From: Pseudarthrobacter sp. NamE2
GTDB lineage: Bacteria; Actinomycetota; Actinomycetes; Actinomycetales; Micrococcaceae
Direction: 5' to 3'
DNA: 64,000 nucleotides
NCBI RefSeq assembly: GCF_005796205.1
Contig: NZ_VAHN01000001.1
Location: 310,001-374,000 of the forward strand
Shown here: positions 47,486-56,788 of the stretch, in pieces
Layout of the letters: every line of letters begins with the position of its first letter
Position numbering within the stretch: the first letter of the stretch is position 1
Position numbers and translations under genes: made by a program
The notes under the pieces: generated by a model
What the model was told of the DNA's origin: nothing
The model's database searches: none
The model's input: the letters and a program-made list of their open reading frames with translations, nothing else

Positions 47486-48180
47486 TCCGGTTGAAGCCGG
47501 CCCTTCGGTGGGCCAAGGCCGGCAGTTTCGTGGCCGCGGCCACCTTATGCCTGGGCCCACCTTCCGTGGCGGCGGCCGCCCCGATAGATGTTTTCGAACC
47601 GATGGTAGAGGTTGTTGAAAACGGTCAGCCGGGACTGCTGAGCCTGAGGTCCTCCGTGTCCCCTCTTGAAATTGCCTGGCTTGATCCCGGGGAGAGTTTC
47701 AGCTGGCAGATCGGCCTGAACCTGACTGGTCAAGCCGCTGCGAACGCGTCCTTGGAGTTCATCCCGCATGGGGGGCTGACACAACCCGACACGGGATATG
47801 TCCTCACAGCGCAGCGATGCGAGACCCAATGGGCAGGTTACAGCGGCACCGACTCTCATCTGAGCTGCACCTCCGGCGTGAAAACCCTCATGACCGATGT
47901 GGCACTTGAACACGGGCCAACGGCCCGCATTCCAGTTGGGGATGTCATCGCCGGCACAAGCCCGCACATACTTTTCACCCTGACCAGGCCCTACGGAAGC
48001 AAAACAGCTGACTCCTTCACGTTCGCGCTCGGAGTTACCGTAATGGGCGAAGACCCAACAAAAGACAGCGCCCTGCCCAAAACCGGGATCGCAAGCGGAG
48101 GCCTCCTCGCCGCTGCGGCCGCCACTCTCGGGGCCGGGTTCATCGCTGTGCTTTTCAGCAGAAAGGCAGGCAACAAATGA
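47482..48180 (+). CDS. LPXTG surface protein
   Basis: 232 residues. A Sec signal peptide (to about AAAA at 33) is followed by a beta-rich domain with a Cys pair (QRCETQ, LSCTSG). The end is a complete sorting signal: LPKTG, a hydrophobic stretch and SRKAGNK. It is the third gene of the operon with 4-base overlaps on both sides. Should be anchored by a sortase; the only one in the window (41.0-41.7 kb) is frameshifted. Confidence 0.82.
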   Translation: MIRLKPALRWAKAGSFVAAATLCLGPPSVAAAAPIDVFEPMVEVVENGQPGLLSLRSSVSPLEIAWLDPGESFSWQIGLNLTGQAAANASLEFIPHGGLTQPDTGYVLTAQRCETQWAGYSGTDSHLSCTSGVKTLMTDVALEHGPTARIPVGDVIAGTSPHILFTLTRPYGSKTADSFTFALGVTVMGEDPTKDSALPKTGIASGGLLAAAAATLGAGFIAVLFSRKAGNK

Positions 48181-49874
48181 CAGCGGCAGCGGGACAACTA
48201 AGACGCGGCCTGCTGATGGGTGGAATCATGGCCGCGTCTTTGGCCGTTACCGGTACAACTCTGACAAACGCGGCCTGGACGGACAACGAGTATGTTCACG
48301 CCCATAACGTTGGAACGGACGGCCGATGCGAACAGGACAGCGGAACAACTACTACGGCCTCGGCCCGGCAACTCTCCGGCACGCTGCTGAACTCGAACCT
48401 GGACTCGGTGGCCGCGCTGCATGGGCTCAGCGTCACCAACGACGGCGCCGGCACCAGCACCGCCAGCGCCAATGCCATACGCATTAACCCTGACACCTTC
48501 ATGGCGCCGTTGGATGCCAGCGCCCTCAACACCGATCTCCTGCAGCTCTCACTCCCGCTCGGGCTGCCGGTTGGATCCGCCGACGTCTACAGTCAATGGG
48601 GTCAAACGCTGAACAACGGCAACACCACCGCAGCCAGCGGACTAATCACGGACAGCGGCGGGGCCTTGGGACTTGGACAGACGCAGAACCCCGACAATCC
48701 CCCAGTCATGGCAACCCTCAACTTGGGTGCAGTTATCCCCACGGCACTGGCCGGCATAACCCTGGACGTAGGGGCCGCGTCAAGTATCGCCGAACTCACC
48801 TACTGCGGTGATCTCGGCAATGGCTGGCAGGGTCCACTGCCCGATCCACTAGTAGAACGCTCTTATCAGGCGTCCGCCCTGAACCTCAACGCTGACATGC
48901 CGACACTGGACGCGGCAGCAGCCGGGGCAGACACGCTTCTCCGCGACGTAAACTCCAAGCTGCAGGCCGCCCAACCAGGACTCTCCGCCGCAGTCGCGCA
49001 GGACCTCATCGCCGCGTCCACTCCGCTCCTTGGTGGGCTCGACTCCCTAACCCCAGCCGACGTCGAAACCGAAGTGAAACTTGACCTTTCACAACTGGAT
49101 CTGACAGCCGCGAAGGTCCTGCTCACCAGCACTATGACCGACGCTCAAGGTCTCATTACCGTCGATTTCGGCTCCGGCGTTGCCCGCATCAACCTCGCTA
49201 AGGCCGAGGGTGGGATCAACAGCCTTAACGGCAAGGCCCCGAACACAAAAATCGCCCTAGACCAGGACATAACCAACCAGCTGTCCACCGCACTGACCCA
49301 AGTATTAGATACCTGGCGAGCCAAGGTCATCACAGCAGTACAGCAGGCTATCCGCGCTACCCCCGCCAGTGTCACAGCAACCGTGACCGTCAGATCACTG
49401 GGCATTCCCGTTGGCGAAATAGGCCTTGGCCTCGGACCCGTAACAACCGGTCAACTGCTGGACCTACACTACGGCGTCCCCGGGACACCCGTTGCCCCGG
49501 TAACCACGTCACTGAAACTGCTCGTGCTAAGCCCACCAATCACTGCCCTAGACACACTGGCCTCGGGGCTGGCTGCCGCTCTGCCCTTCATCTCTGGCAA
49601 GGCACTGCACAACGGACTCATTCTGGGAGTCGTGGAAACCCTCAACACTTCACTCCAGGAACAGACCAGCCCTGTAGGACCGGCCCTGGCCAAAGCCCTC
49701 GAACAAGTCAACGCCCTGCTCTCGATCACGGTCAACGTCCAACCCGACCAGCCCGGCTACCCCGGCACAACAAAGTCCACCCCGCTTAGTGTGACCGCAC
49801 TACAGATATCACTCGATCCAATAACTGCCCTGGACCTCTCAATCGCCACCTCCTCAATCGCCTACACCGATTAG
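48177..49874 (+). CDS. Choice-of-anchor G family surface protein
   Basis: 565 residues. The N-terminus LLMGGIMAASLAVTGTTLTN followed by AAWTDNEYVHA is again SipW-type. The long mature part is Ala/Leu/Thr-rich with repeated predicted helices and few Cys, as in choice-of-anchor G proteins of actinobacteria. Ends without an LPXTG. Overlaps the LPXTG gene by 4 bases and closes the operon. Probably an adhesive or matrix protein. Confidence 0.8.
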   Translation: MTAAAGQLRRGLLMGGIMAASLAVTGTTLTNAAWTDNEYVHAHNVGTDGRCEQDSGTTTTASARQLSGTLLNSNLDSVAALHGLSVTNDGAGTSTASANAIRINPDTFMAPLDASALNTDLLQLSLPLGLPVGSADVYSQWGQTLNNGNTTAASGLITDSGGALGLGQTQNPDNPPVMATLNLGAVIPTALAGITLDVGAASSIAELTYCGDLGNGWQGPLPDPLVERSYQASALNLNADMPTLDAAAAGADTLLRDVNSKLQAAQPGLSAAVAQDLIAASTPLLGGLDSLTPADVETEVKLDLSQLDLTAAKVLLTSTMTDAQGLITVDFGSGVARINLAKAEGGINSLNGKAPNTKIALDQDITNQLSTALTQVLDTWRAKVITAVQQAIRATPASVTATVTVRSLGIPVGEIGLGLGPVTTGQLLDLHYGVPGTPVAPVTTSLKLLVLSPPITALDTLASGLAAALPFISGKALHNGLILGVVETLNTSLQEQTSPVGPALAKALEQVNALLSITVNVQPDQPGYPGTTKSTPLSVTALQISLDPITALDLSIATSSIAYTD

Positions 49875-49925
49875 CAGCCCGGGAGACCCACCCCAGAGCC
49901 TCTGTCAAGCATTCTTGGACGACAC

Positions 49926-50285
49926 GGAACGTATTTTGAGCCCAAGTGGGATGGGTTCCTTCACCCTCGCCGTCGTGAATGCGGATCGGGTGATGCTTTG
50001 GTCCAGGCAGGGCAAGGAACTTACCCGGGTTCTGCCGGGCGTGGCTGCAGTCCTCTAGGATCAGGTGCCACCTTTTGTGGTCCCGGACGGCGAAGCCGTC
50101 ATCTGGAACAAGGATTGGCTGGACTTCGACGCACTGCAGCAACGCACGGTCACCTCCAGGGCAGCCTTGCCGACCCTGGCCAAAGAGCTGCCGGCCTCTT
50201 TCGCGGCTTTCGATGTGCTGGCCGTCGCCGGGCAGACACCCGGTCCATGCCGTGGCTTCTGCGCGGCCGCAAAAGACCGCAAAGT
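49926..50285 (+). pseudogene. Remnant of an ATP-dependent DNA ligase
   Basis: The nucleotidyl-transfer motif FEPKWDGF (Lys at 49944-49946) is in one frame. The continuation is in another: VMLWSRQGKELTRVLPGVAAVL, a TAG at ~50059, then VPDGEAVIWNKDWLDFDALQ and LPASFAAFDVLAVAGQ. These are successive conserved blocks of LigC/LigD-like ligases. Both ends are missing and there is a frameshift and an in-frame stop. Confidence 0.7.
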
Positions 50286-50430
50286 CCACCACGCGAGGTA
50301 GGCCGCACCCATCCGTTTCAGCATGATCAATGCCGTAGGGAACTCCGTCACCACAGCACGGACTCCCAATCCCCGAAAAATAAGTACCACGTCACTGGCG
50401 ACGCAGAGCGCCACCAGTGCAATGGTGCGA
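50265..50430 (-). pseudogene. Fragment of a LysE/RhtB family exporter
   Basis: Leftward reading gives ALVALCVASDVVLIFRGLGV and then LIMLKRMGAAYLAWWTLRSF, the LysE pattern of a membrane helix followed by GAAYLxWxxxR. Only ~55 codons survive. It abuts the DNA ligase remnant on the other strand. Confidence 0.5.
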
Positions 50431-50778
50431 CATAAGGCGATCACAGAAGGTCGCCATATAGGCGATAATGGACTCTCCCTATAGGTCCTTCGGCGCGCCC
50501 GGAACTCCACCCAGGAACGGTGGTGTTTGCTGGTCTGAGCGATATACGTGGGTTGCTCCTTCGACCAGCCGGCTCCCACAAACCGTCGCCGACTCGCTGG
50601 ATCGGTTGGCGTTGGACTTCCCTGAATCAAGGAAAGCTCAGGATCATCACAATAAGTACCGATAAGGGATCAACACCCCACGTGCAGGCGTAATGCCGCG
50701 CTTTGGTGGTACTTCTTCCTTATGCTGTCCTCACGGGCACCACGCCTTTTAATCTGACTTCTGGGGGGAAGGGCCGCG

Positions 50779-52392
50779 GTGATTATGCGGGATACGTCGG
50801 TTTTTATGCCGTTGGATGACTTTTTCAGCAAGATAGGCAGGCGCCGGGCCATCGTTTTATGCCAGATCCCGGTATCGCTGGCAATGGGTCTCATAACTTT
50901 TTTCACGTTTCTTTTCAGCCCTGCCTCGCTTACAAACGCTGTCTTCCTCATAACCCTGGTGCTCCATCTACTGATTCTTGTGGCCAGCCTCGCCTGTCCC
51001 TGGAACCGGCTTCCTGCCGCGGCCTTCGTGGTCATACCTGTGGCAGATTGCTTGGCTTTGGCCGTTACCAGAGAAGTCGGCGGACCCGTCTTGAGCATCG
51101 TAGGGCTGCTAATTGCGTTCCCGGTGATCTGGCTTGCCGTAAGCGCCAGCAAGACGCGGCTGGCGTTGGCCATCACGGCCCCTCTTCTTGGAACTATCGT
51201 CTCCCCGCTCGCGCTGGGAAGTGAAATTGAACAGAGGGAACTGATTCGCATGATTCTGTTTCCGGTCATTATGGGAGGTTTAGCTATCACCGCCCACCTG
51301 GTAGCAGAAGGCGTGCTGAAGCACAGGAACATCAGAGATCAGAAAGACCGGGAACTGGTCCGCCTCCATGAGTCCACGAAAAATCATGAGCAGTTACTTG
51401 ATGCGGTCCTCGAGACGGTGAACGTAGGCGTGTGGGCCATTGATACTGATGGCGGTGACATTCTTACCAACCGCCGCCTACGAGCAGATCGGACGATGGC
51501 TCAGCAAATGCCGGGCGTCAACCCGTTCGTGGTAGGACCTGATCAGTCCGCCCAAGCAATGCCTGATCATCCAGCAAAACTCGCACTAAAGGGTGACAGT
51601 TTCACCAACAAGTTGATACGCGTCGGGGCTGGTGAACAGCAACAAAGCTTTTCCGTCACAGCGAAACCTCTTCAGGACAAGGAAGGTCGGCAGAAAGGCT
51701 CCGTTCTGGCGTTTACTAATGTCACGGACCTGGTGACGGCTCTCGAAGCCAGAGATAAGTTCGTCGCCACGGTATCCCACGAGCTCCGAACTCCCCTTAC
51801 GCCCATGCTCGGCTATCTGGAACTCCTAAAAGATGAACCCGATGCAGGGTACATCGACGTCATCGATAGAAATGCTCAACGCTTGCTGACCCTGATTAAC
51901 GACCTTCTCCTCGTCGCCTCGGAGGATCTCGAAATACGCCGCCGACCGGCTAACCTCTCCAAACTTCTGAAACAGGCAGCCCGAAATGCGGAACCTGAAG
52001 CATCGGCCAAAGGTATAACTCTCAACAACCATATCCCGGGCGGCCTTCAGGCCGAGGTGGACCCGGAACAGTTCACCCGCGCCATCACACTGCTACTGTC
52101 CAATGCCATCAAGTTTTCGCCTAATGGCAGCGAGGTGAAAATCGGGCTGAGGCAACACAACGACCGGTTCACCTGCTCCATTCAGGACCAGGGCATAGGC
52201 ATGACGGAGGAAGAACAAGAGCATGCATTCACCAAGTTCTTCAGATCCGACCACGCCATGAAGACCGCTGTCCCCGGGGCCGGCCTCGGACTGTCCATCA
52301 GCAAAGCCATCATCGAAGCACATAACGGACAAATCCGCCTCAAGAGCAGGCCCGGCGGCGGCACGACTGTCACCGTAAGCCTCTCTACCTGA
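50779..52392 (+). CDS. Sensor histidine kinase, membrane-bound orphan
   Basis: 537 residues; GGGGGGAAGG precedes GTG 50779. Five to six N-terminal membrane segments (about 24-175) lead to a coiled linker, a PAS-like domain (about 205-320), the H-box VSHELRTP (His334) and a HATPase domain with LLSNAIKFSP (N box), DQGIGM and GAGLGLSISK. No response regulator lies within reach. The stimulus is unknown. Confidence 0.88.
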   Translation: MIMRDTSVFMPLDDFFSKIGRRRAIVLCQIPVSLAMGLITFFTFLFSPASLTNAVFLITLVLHLLILVASLACPWNRLPAAAFVVIPVADCLALAVTREVGGPVLSIVGLLIAFPVIWLAVSASKTRLALAITAPLLGTIVSPLALGSEIEQRELIRMILFPVIMGGLAITAHLVAEGVLKHRNIRDQKDRELVRLHESTKNHEQLLDAVLETVNVGVWAIDTDGGDILTNRRLRADRTMAQQMPGVNPFVVGPDQSAQAMPDHPAKLALKGDSFTNKLIRVGAGEQQQSFSVTAKPLQDKEGRQKGSVLAFTNVTDLVTALEARDKFVATVSHELRTPLTPMLGYLELLKDEPDAGYIDVIDRNAQRLLTLINDLLLVASEDLEIRRRPANLSKLLKQAARNAEPEASAKGITLNNHIPGGLQAEVDPEQFTRAITLLLSNAIKFSPNGSEVKIGLRQHNDRFTCSIQDQGIGMTEEEQEHAFTKFFRSDHAMKTAVPGAGLGLSISKAIIEAHNGQIRLKSRPGGGTTVTVSLST

Positions 52393-52753
52393 GTGTCTTC
52401 ACCGCCAGTAACGGGTTCCTTACCGTGGGTTCGATCGTGCCACACTCCGTTGGGACTGGCTATGGCTGCCCCGTTACGGTCCGCAGCCCTACGGTTCCGA
52501 TCCAAAGCCTAGAGGGTGCCCGGTGTACAACTGTTCGCCTGGGCTGCCTGACAGTGTGAGGGTCCCGGGCTCGGTGCCTTTGCCTTCCAATTTTCGGGGG
52601 ATTTGACGGTAGTGGGGTTGGCCATCAGGCTGGCTCCTGCTGCGTTGAGTTGCCGGGTTCGCGTGGCGCCCCGTTCTCCCTCAGCTTTGGTCAACGTGAA
52701 TATCCCATAGCGCATCGCACCAGTACGGTAGGCCAGGATCAGACGGAGAATGC
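52393..52753. other. Intergenic region, no convincing gene
   Basis: About 360 bases. The only frame of note runs leftward (52715 to 52509, 68 codons) and matches nothing I know. Probably a remnant. Confidence 0.4.
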
Positions 52754-52821
52754 TCAGAACGTAGATGTGATTGCGTGCGCCAGACGACGAGGCGACGGGT
52801 CTGCCGATCGACGAGCAAGGG

Positions 52822-53245
52822 CTTCACAAGTCGCCGGGCGCAAATCGTCCAAGTGCGCGCCACACCGCCACTGACATCCGCCAGCGATCCCAAAGCCCGC
52901 CGCCAGTGCCATCACCTCATAGTCCTCGCTCGTGCCCAGAGAGGGCAGGCGCCCTTCACGGCAGATCGGTTCGAGCAGGTGGGCGAACCTTCCAACCGCT
53001 GGCATTTGTCTCGGCGAGCCACGCGCACACGATAAAGCGGCTGCCGGGCGACAACACGCGGTGCGCCTCGGCGAAGACCCTGGGCTTGTCAACCATGTGC
53101 TCGCTCGACTCGATCGCCCAGGCAGCGTTGGCCGAGGCATCCGTGAGCCCACTGACGAGCCGGTCGCGGAGATGGATGTCCACGTCGGGTACGGGATGCG
53201 CGGCGGCGTAGAGGAAGTCGAATGCCTGGAGCCGAGTAGGGAAAC
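52822..53245 (-). pseudogene. Remnant of a SAM-dependent methyltransferase
   Basis: Three successive blocks read leftward in three frames: AFDFLYAAAHPVPDVDIHLR to FIVCAWLAETNASGWKV, then HLLEPICREGRLPSLGTSED with YEVMALAAGF, then DVSGGVARTWTICARRLVK. They are contiguous parts of one class I methyltransferase with at least two frameshifts; the SAM-binding first motif is lost. Confidence 0.65.
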
Positions 53246-53543
53246 GACGCGCGCGCTCTCCTTAATCCCACTCACACCAGGCCAAGTGTCTTTCAAGGTG
53301 ACGGCCAGCGAACCCAAGGTCAGCTACGAGTTGAAGGCCCTCTACGAAAAGGCGCCGCTGTCCAATAGTTCAGTTTCCTTTAAAGGTGTGCCATCCAGTG
53401 CCTGTTACTACGGACCACAGTTGTACCCAGCCCTCAGCAGCAGGCAGCGGCTTTAGTAGAGCCCCTACAAAATGGCCCCAGTACCATCCCGGTAGGGTCG
53501 GCAGTACATGAGATTCCGCTTGTACAACCCCGACAGGACCGCC

Positions 53544-54188
53544 ATGAGCAACACCCGCACAGCCGTCACCAGCACACCGAACACAGGGCGCCGCCGCTGG
53601 AACGCCACAGACCTGGGATTAATCGCCGTCTTCGCCGCCCTGGTAGCGGGGTCCGCCCTGGTGCCCGGACTGGCCGTGAACGGCTTCGGCGTCCCCATCA
53701 CTTTCCAGACCCTGGCCGTGATGCTCACCGGACTGGTCCTGGGCCCTGGACGGGGCTTCGCCGCCGTCGCACTGTACGTCCTCCTCGGGCTCGCCGGCCT
53801 GCCCATCTTCAGCCAAGGCCGCAGCGGCTTGGGCATCCTCGCCGGCCCGTCCGCCGGCTACATCATCGCCTTCCCCATCGCCGCCGGCGTGGTGGGGTGG
53901 CTCGCCACCGTGGTCATCCGGCGGACCACCAGGGCCCGCGCCCTCTGGCTCTTCCTCTCCGCAATGGGCACCAGCATCCTGGTGGTGCACACCCTGGGTA
54001 TCGCCGGTATCGCCCTCAACACCAAGTCCACGCTGGAACAGGCCTTCCTGGGTGACCTGGTCTTCTACCCCGGCGACATCGTCAAGAATATCCTCGCCGC
54101 CGTCATTGCCGTCGCCCTCCACCGCGCATTTCCCGACATCCTGGTCCGCCGCGTTCAGCGCAGCTCAGTCCTGCCCGGCAAAGCCTAG
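53544..54188 (+). CDS. bioY: Biotin transporter substrate-binding subunit
   Basis: 214 residues from ATG 53544. Six hydrophobic segments, with GLAVNGFGVPITFQTLAVML and FSQGRSGLGILAGPSAGYIIAF typical of BioY S-components of ECF transporters. Binds biotin in the membrane. Operon with bioM (9 bases on) and bioN. Confidence 0.93.
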   Translation: MSNTRTAVTSTPNTGRRRWNATDLGLIAVFAALVAGSALVPGLAVNGFGVPITFQTLAVMLTGLVLGPGRGFAAVALYVLLGLAGLPIFSQGRSGLGILAGPSAGYIIAFPIAAGVVGWLATVVIRRTTRARALWLFLSAMGTSILVVHTLGIAGIALNTKSTLEQAFLGDLVFYPGDIVKNILAAVIAVALHRAFPDILVRRVQRSSVLPGKA

Positions 54189-54197
54189 GAGCTGCGC

Positions 54198-54944
54198 ATG
54201 CCGGCAATATTGTTTGACCAGGTGTCTGTCGCCGTGCCGACGGACACCTCCCCCGAGCCCAAGGTCCTCCTTGACGGTGTGGACCTCCGGCTCGAGGAGC
54301 AGCGGGTGGGCGTCATCGGCGCCAACGGCTCCGGTAAGTCCACGCTGCTGCGCCTGGTCAACGGCCTGGTGCAGCCGACCGCCGGAAAGGTCACGGTCGA
54401 CGGCGACGATACGGCCAGTGCCGTCCGCAAGGTCCGGCGCAACGTAGGTTTCGTCTTCACCGATCCCCTCTCCCAACTGGTCATGCCGACCGGCCGGGAG
54501 GACGTGGAACTCTCCCTGCGCCGCTCCGCAAAGAACGGCGCCGAGCGGCGCAGGCTGGCCGAGGCCGCGCTGGACCGGCTGGGGCTCGTCCACCTGGCGG
54601 ACCAGAGCGTGTACGAGCTCTCCGGCGGTGAACGCCAGCTGATGGCCCTCGCCGCCGTACTCGCGGTGGACCCCGCCGTGCTGGTCCTGGATGAGCCGTC
54701 CACGCTGCTGGACCTCCGCAACCGCGAACTCCTGCGCCGGACCCTCGCCGGACTGGACCAGCAGATCATCATGTCCACCCACGACCTCGAGCTGGCCCTG
54801 GAGATGGACCGTGTGCTGGTGGTCGAAAAGGGAAGGGTGATGTTCGACGGAGCTGCTGCCGCCGCCGTGGCTGCCTACCGCACCCTGTGCATGGCAGGGC
54901 TGGAAGAAGCGCAGGCCCCGGATCTGCGGGGTCCGGGGCGATGA
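54198..54944 (+). CDS. bioM: Biotin ECF transporter ATPase
   Basis: 248 residues. Walker A GANGSGKST, Q-loop, signature LSGGERQLMALA, Walker B LVLDEPSTLLD and H-loop STHDLE are intact. TAGGAG before the ATG. Energises BioY uptake together with BioN; overlaps bioN by ATGA. Confidence 0.93.
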   Translation: MPAILFDQVSVAVPTDTSPEPKVLLDGVDLRLEEQRVGVIGANGSGKSTLLRLVNGLVQPTAGKVTVDGDDTASAVRKVRRNVGFVFTDPLSQLVMPTGREDVELSLRRSAKNGAERRRLAEAALDRLGLVHLADQSVYELSGGERQLMALAAVLAVDPAVLVLDEPSTLLDLRNRELLRRTLAGLDQQIIMSTHDLELALEMDRVLVVEKGRVMFDGAAAAAVAAYRTLCMAGLEEAQAPDLRGPGR

Positions 54945-55564
54945 GGGGCCACGGTTTCCTGCTGGCCAGCTACGTCCCCGGCAATTCCCTGCTCCACCGG
55001 ACACCGCTGGCGGTCAAGTTCCTGCTGGTATTTGCCTGCGGCCTGGCATCCTTCGTGATTGTGGACTGGCGGGTATCGCTGGCCGTGCTGGGGGCCCTGT
55101 GCGGGCTGTTCCTGCTCACCGGCGCAGGCATCAAACGGTTGTGGGGCGCCGTGCGCCCCCTTGCCGCGGTCCTGCTGGTGATCGGGCTGTTCCAGTGGTG
55201 GCAGCTGGGCGCGCCCACAGCGGCCAGGATCGTGCTCAACATCCTGGTCTGCGTGGTGGCGGCTTCCCTCCTGACCGCCACCACCCCGGTGCAGCAACTC
55301 CTGGACGGCGTCGTCAAAGCCGCAACCCCCTTTAGAAAGTTCGGCGCCGACCCTGAGCGCTTTGCGCTCACCATCGGGATAATGCTGCGGAGCATCCCCT
55401 ACATTGCCGGGACCTTCGCCGACGTCCGGGACTCCGCCCGTGCCCGCGGCCTGGAGCGCAACCCCCGGGCCCTGGTGCTCCCCGTGTTCATCACCTCGGT
55501 GGCTTTTGCCCGCCAGACGGGCGAGGCGCTGGCAGCCCGGGGCCTCGGCGAAGCGGAGGACTGA
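54941..55564 (+). CDS. bioN: Biotin ECF transporter transmembrane subunit
   Basis: 207 residues from ATG 54941. About four membrane segments and the two coupling motifs of EcfT proteins, ARARGLER and LAARGLGEA, which contact the ATPase. Last gene of the bio transporter operon. Confidence 0.9.
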   Translation: MRGHGFLLASYVPGNSLLHRTPLAVKFLLVFACGLASFVIVDWRVSLAVLGALCGLFLLTGAGIKRLWGAVRPLAAVLLVIGLFQWWQLGAPTAARIVLNILVCVVAASLLTATTPVQQLLDGVVKAATPFRKFGADPERFALTIGIMLRSIPYIAGTFADVRDSARARGLERNPRALVLPVFITSVAFARQTGEALAARGLGEAED

Positions 55565-55579
55565 AGCGGCTCCAGCAGC

Positions 55580-56788
55580 TCAATCCTCGGCGAGCTGCCT
55601 GAACTCCAGGAGGGCGGCGGTGCCCATGCCACCGGCACTGCTGATCATCGCCATTCCGCGGCTCCCGGAAACACCGGCACGGCGCGCCTGCGCAAACAGG
55701 CGGGTCACCAGAACCGCCCCCGAGGCCCCGTAGGCGTGCCCCAACGCCAGCGCGCCGCCGTCGAGGTTTGCCCTTTCCGGCCGGATTCCCAGCTGGTCGA
55801 GGCATGCCAGCGTCTGCGACGCGAACGCCTCGTTGAACTCGATAAAGTCCAACGCTTCGGACGCGATGCCCGCCCGGGCGAGGACACCCTCTGCTGCGAC
55901 GGCTGCGCCGACTCCCAGGACCTCAGGGTGCACTCCCGCGGTCCCGGCGCCAAGCACCAGCAGGCCGTCCCGGGCACCCAGGCGCCGGACACGTTCAAGG
56001 GACGTGATGACGACGGCGGACGCGGCGTCAGCATCAAAGCAGGAGTTACCTGCGGTGACAGTCCCGCCTTCCACGAAGACGGGCGGGAACCTCGCCATCA
56101 CCGCGGCGGTGAGGCCGCGGCGGGGTCCGTCGTCCACGGCTACCGGGCCGCAAGCATTCTGCAATGGAACAATCTCGTCAGTGAAACGGCCGTTGCGTGC
56201 GGCCTCCAGGGCGCGCCGGTGGCTCTCCAGGGCGAAGGCATCCTGGCGCTCCCGGCCCACACCGAATTTTTCCGCCACCGTCTCGGCCGCCTGGCCCATG
56301 TCAGGATCGCCGAAGCTGGCCGGCACAAACTGGGCGCGCCGGTAAAAGTCCGCGCCGCCGTCGTCCGTCCGGTGGGCGCGCAACGGCGCAGTGCTGGTGC
56401 TCTCCACTCCCCCTGCCAGGTACAGCGGGCTGCCTCCAGCCGCCACCAGCCGCGCTGCGAGGACGATGGCATCCAGGCCGGATCCGCACTGCCTGTCCAC
56501 CGTGACGCCCGGGACACCCACCGGCAGTCCGGCCTCCAACAACGCGAGACGCGCCACGTTGCCGCCGCCGCCCACGGCGTTCCCGATCAGAACATCGTCC
56601 ACAGCTGCCGATTCCGTGCCCGTGCCTGTGAGGAGCTGCCGCAGCACCGGCGCGAGCAACTCGTGGGCGCGCAGCTTGCCCAGCGCACCACCGGTACGGC
56701 CGACCGGCGTCCGCAGGGCGGCTATGATCACGGGCTGCCGGTCGGGCGGCAGCAGCTCAGTAGCCAAGTGACCGTGCCTTGGGATCAC
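55580..56788 (-). CDS. Thiolase-like acyltransferase lacking the second catalytic Cys
   Basis: 402 residues from ATG 56788; this overlaps the ligase gene by 32 bases, so GTG 56731 is an alternative. First Cys101 is in DRQCGSGLDA, FNEAFAS and LALGHAYGASGA follow. At the C-terminus the usual CxGGG reads MISSAGGMG, with Ser for Cys. It may not be a normal thiolase. Co-directional with and downstream of the AMP-dependent ligase gene. Confidence 0.82.
   Translation of the reverse strand: MIPRHGHLATELLPPDRQPVIIAALRTPVGRTGGALGKLRAHELLAPVLRQLLTGTGTESAAVDDVLIGNAVGGGGNVARLALLEAGLPVGVPGVTVDRQCGSGLDAIVLAARLVAAGGSPLYLAGGVESTSTAPLRAHRTDDGGADFYRRAQFVPASFGDPDMGQAAETVAEKFGVGRERQDAFALESHRRALEAARNGRFTDEIVPLQNACGPVAVDDGPRRGLTAAVMARFPPVFVEGGTVTAGNSCFDADAASAVVITSLERVRRLGARDGLLVLGAGTAGVHPEVLGVGAAVAAEGVLARAGIASEALDFIEFNEAFASQTLACLDQLGIRPERANLDGGALALGHAYGASGAVLVTRLFAQARRAGVSGSRGMAMISSAGGMGTAALLEFRQLAED

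Noticed and set aside
52509..52715. 68-codon leftward frame
   Set aside because: No recognisable similarity, no ribosome site; probably chance or remnant.
53283..53457. Short rightward frame before bioY
   Set aside because: No family match and no start signals.
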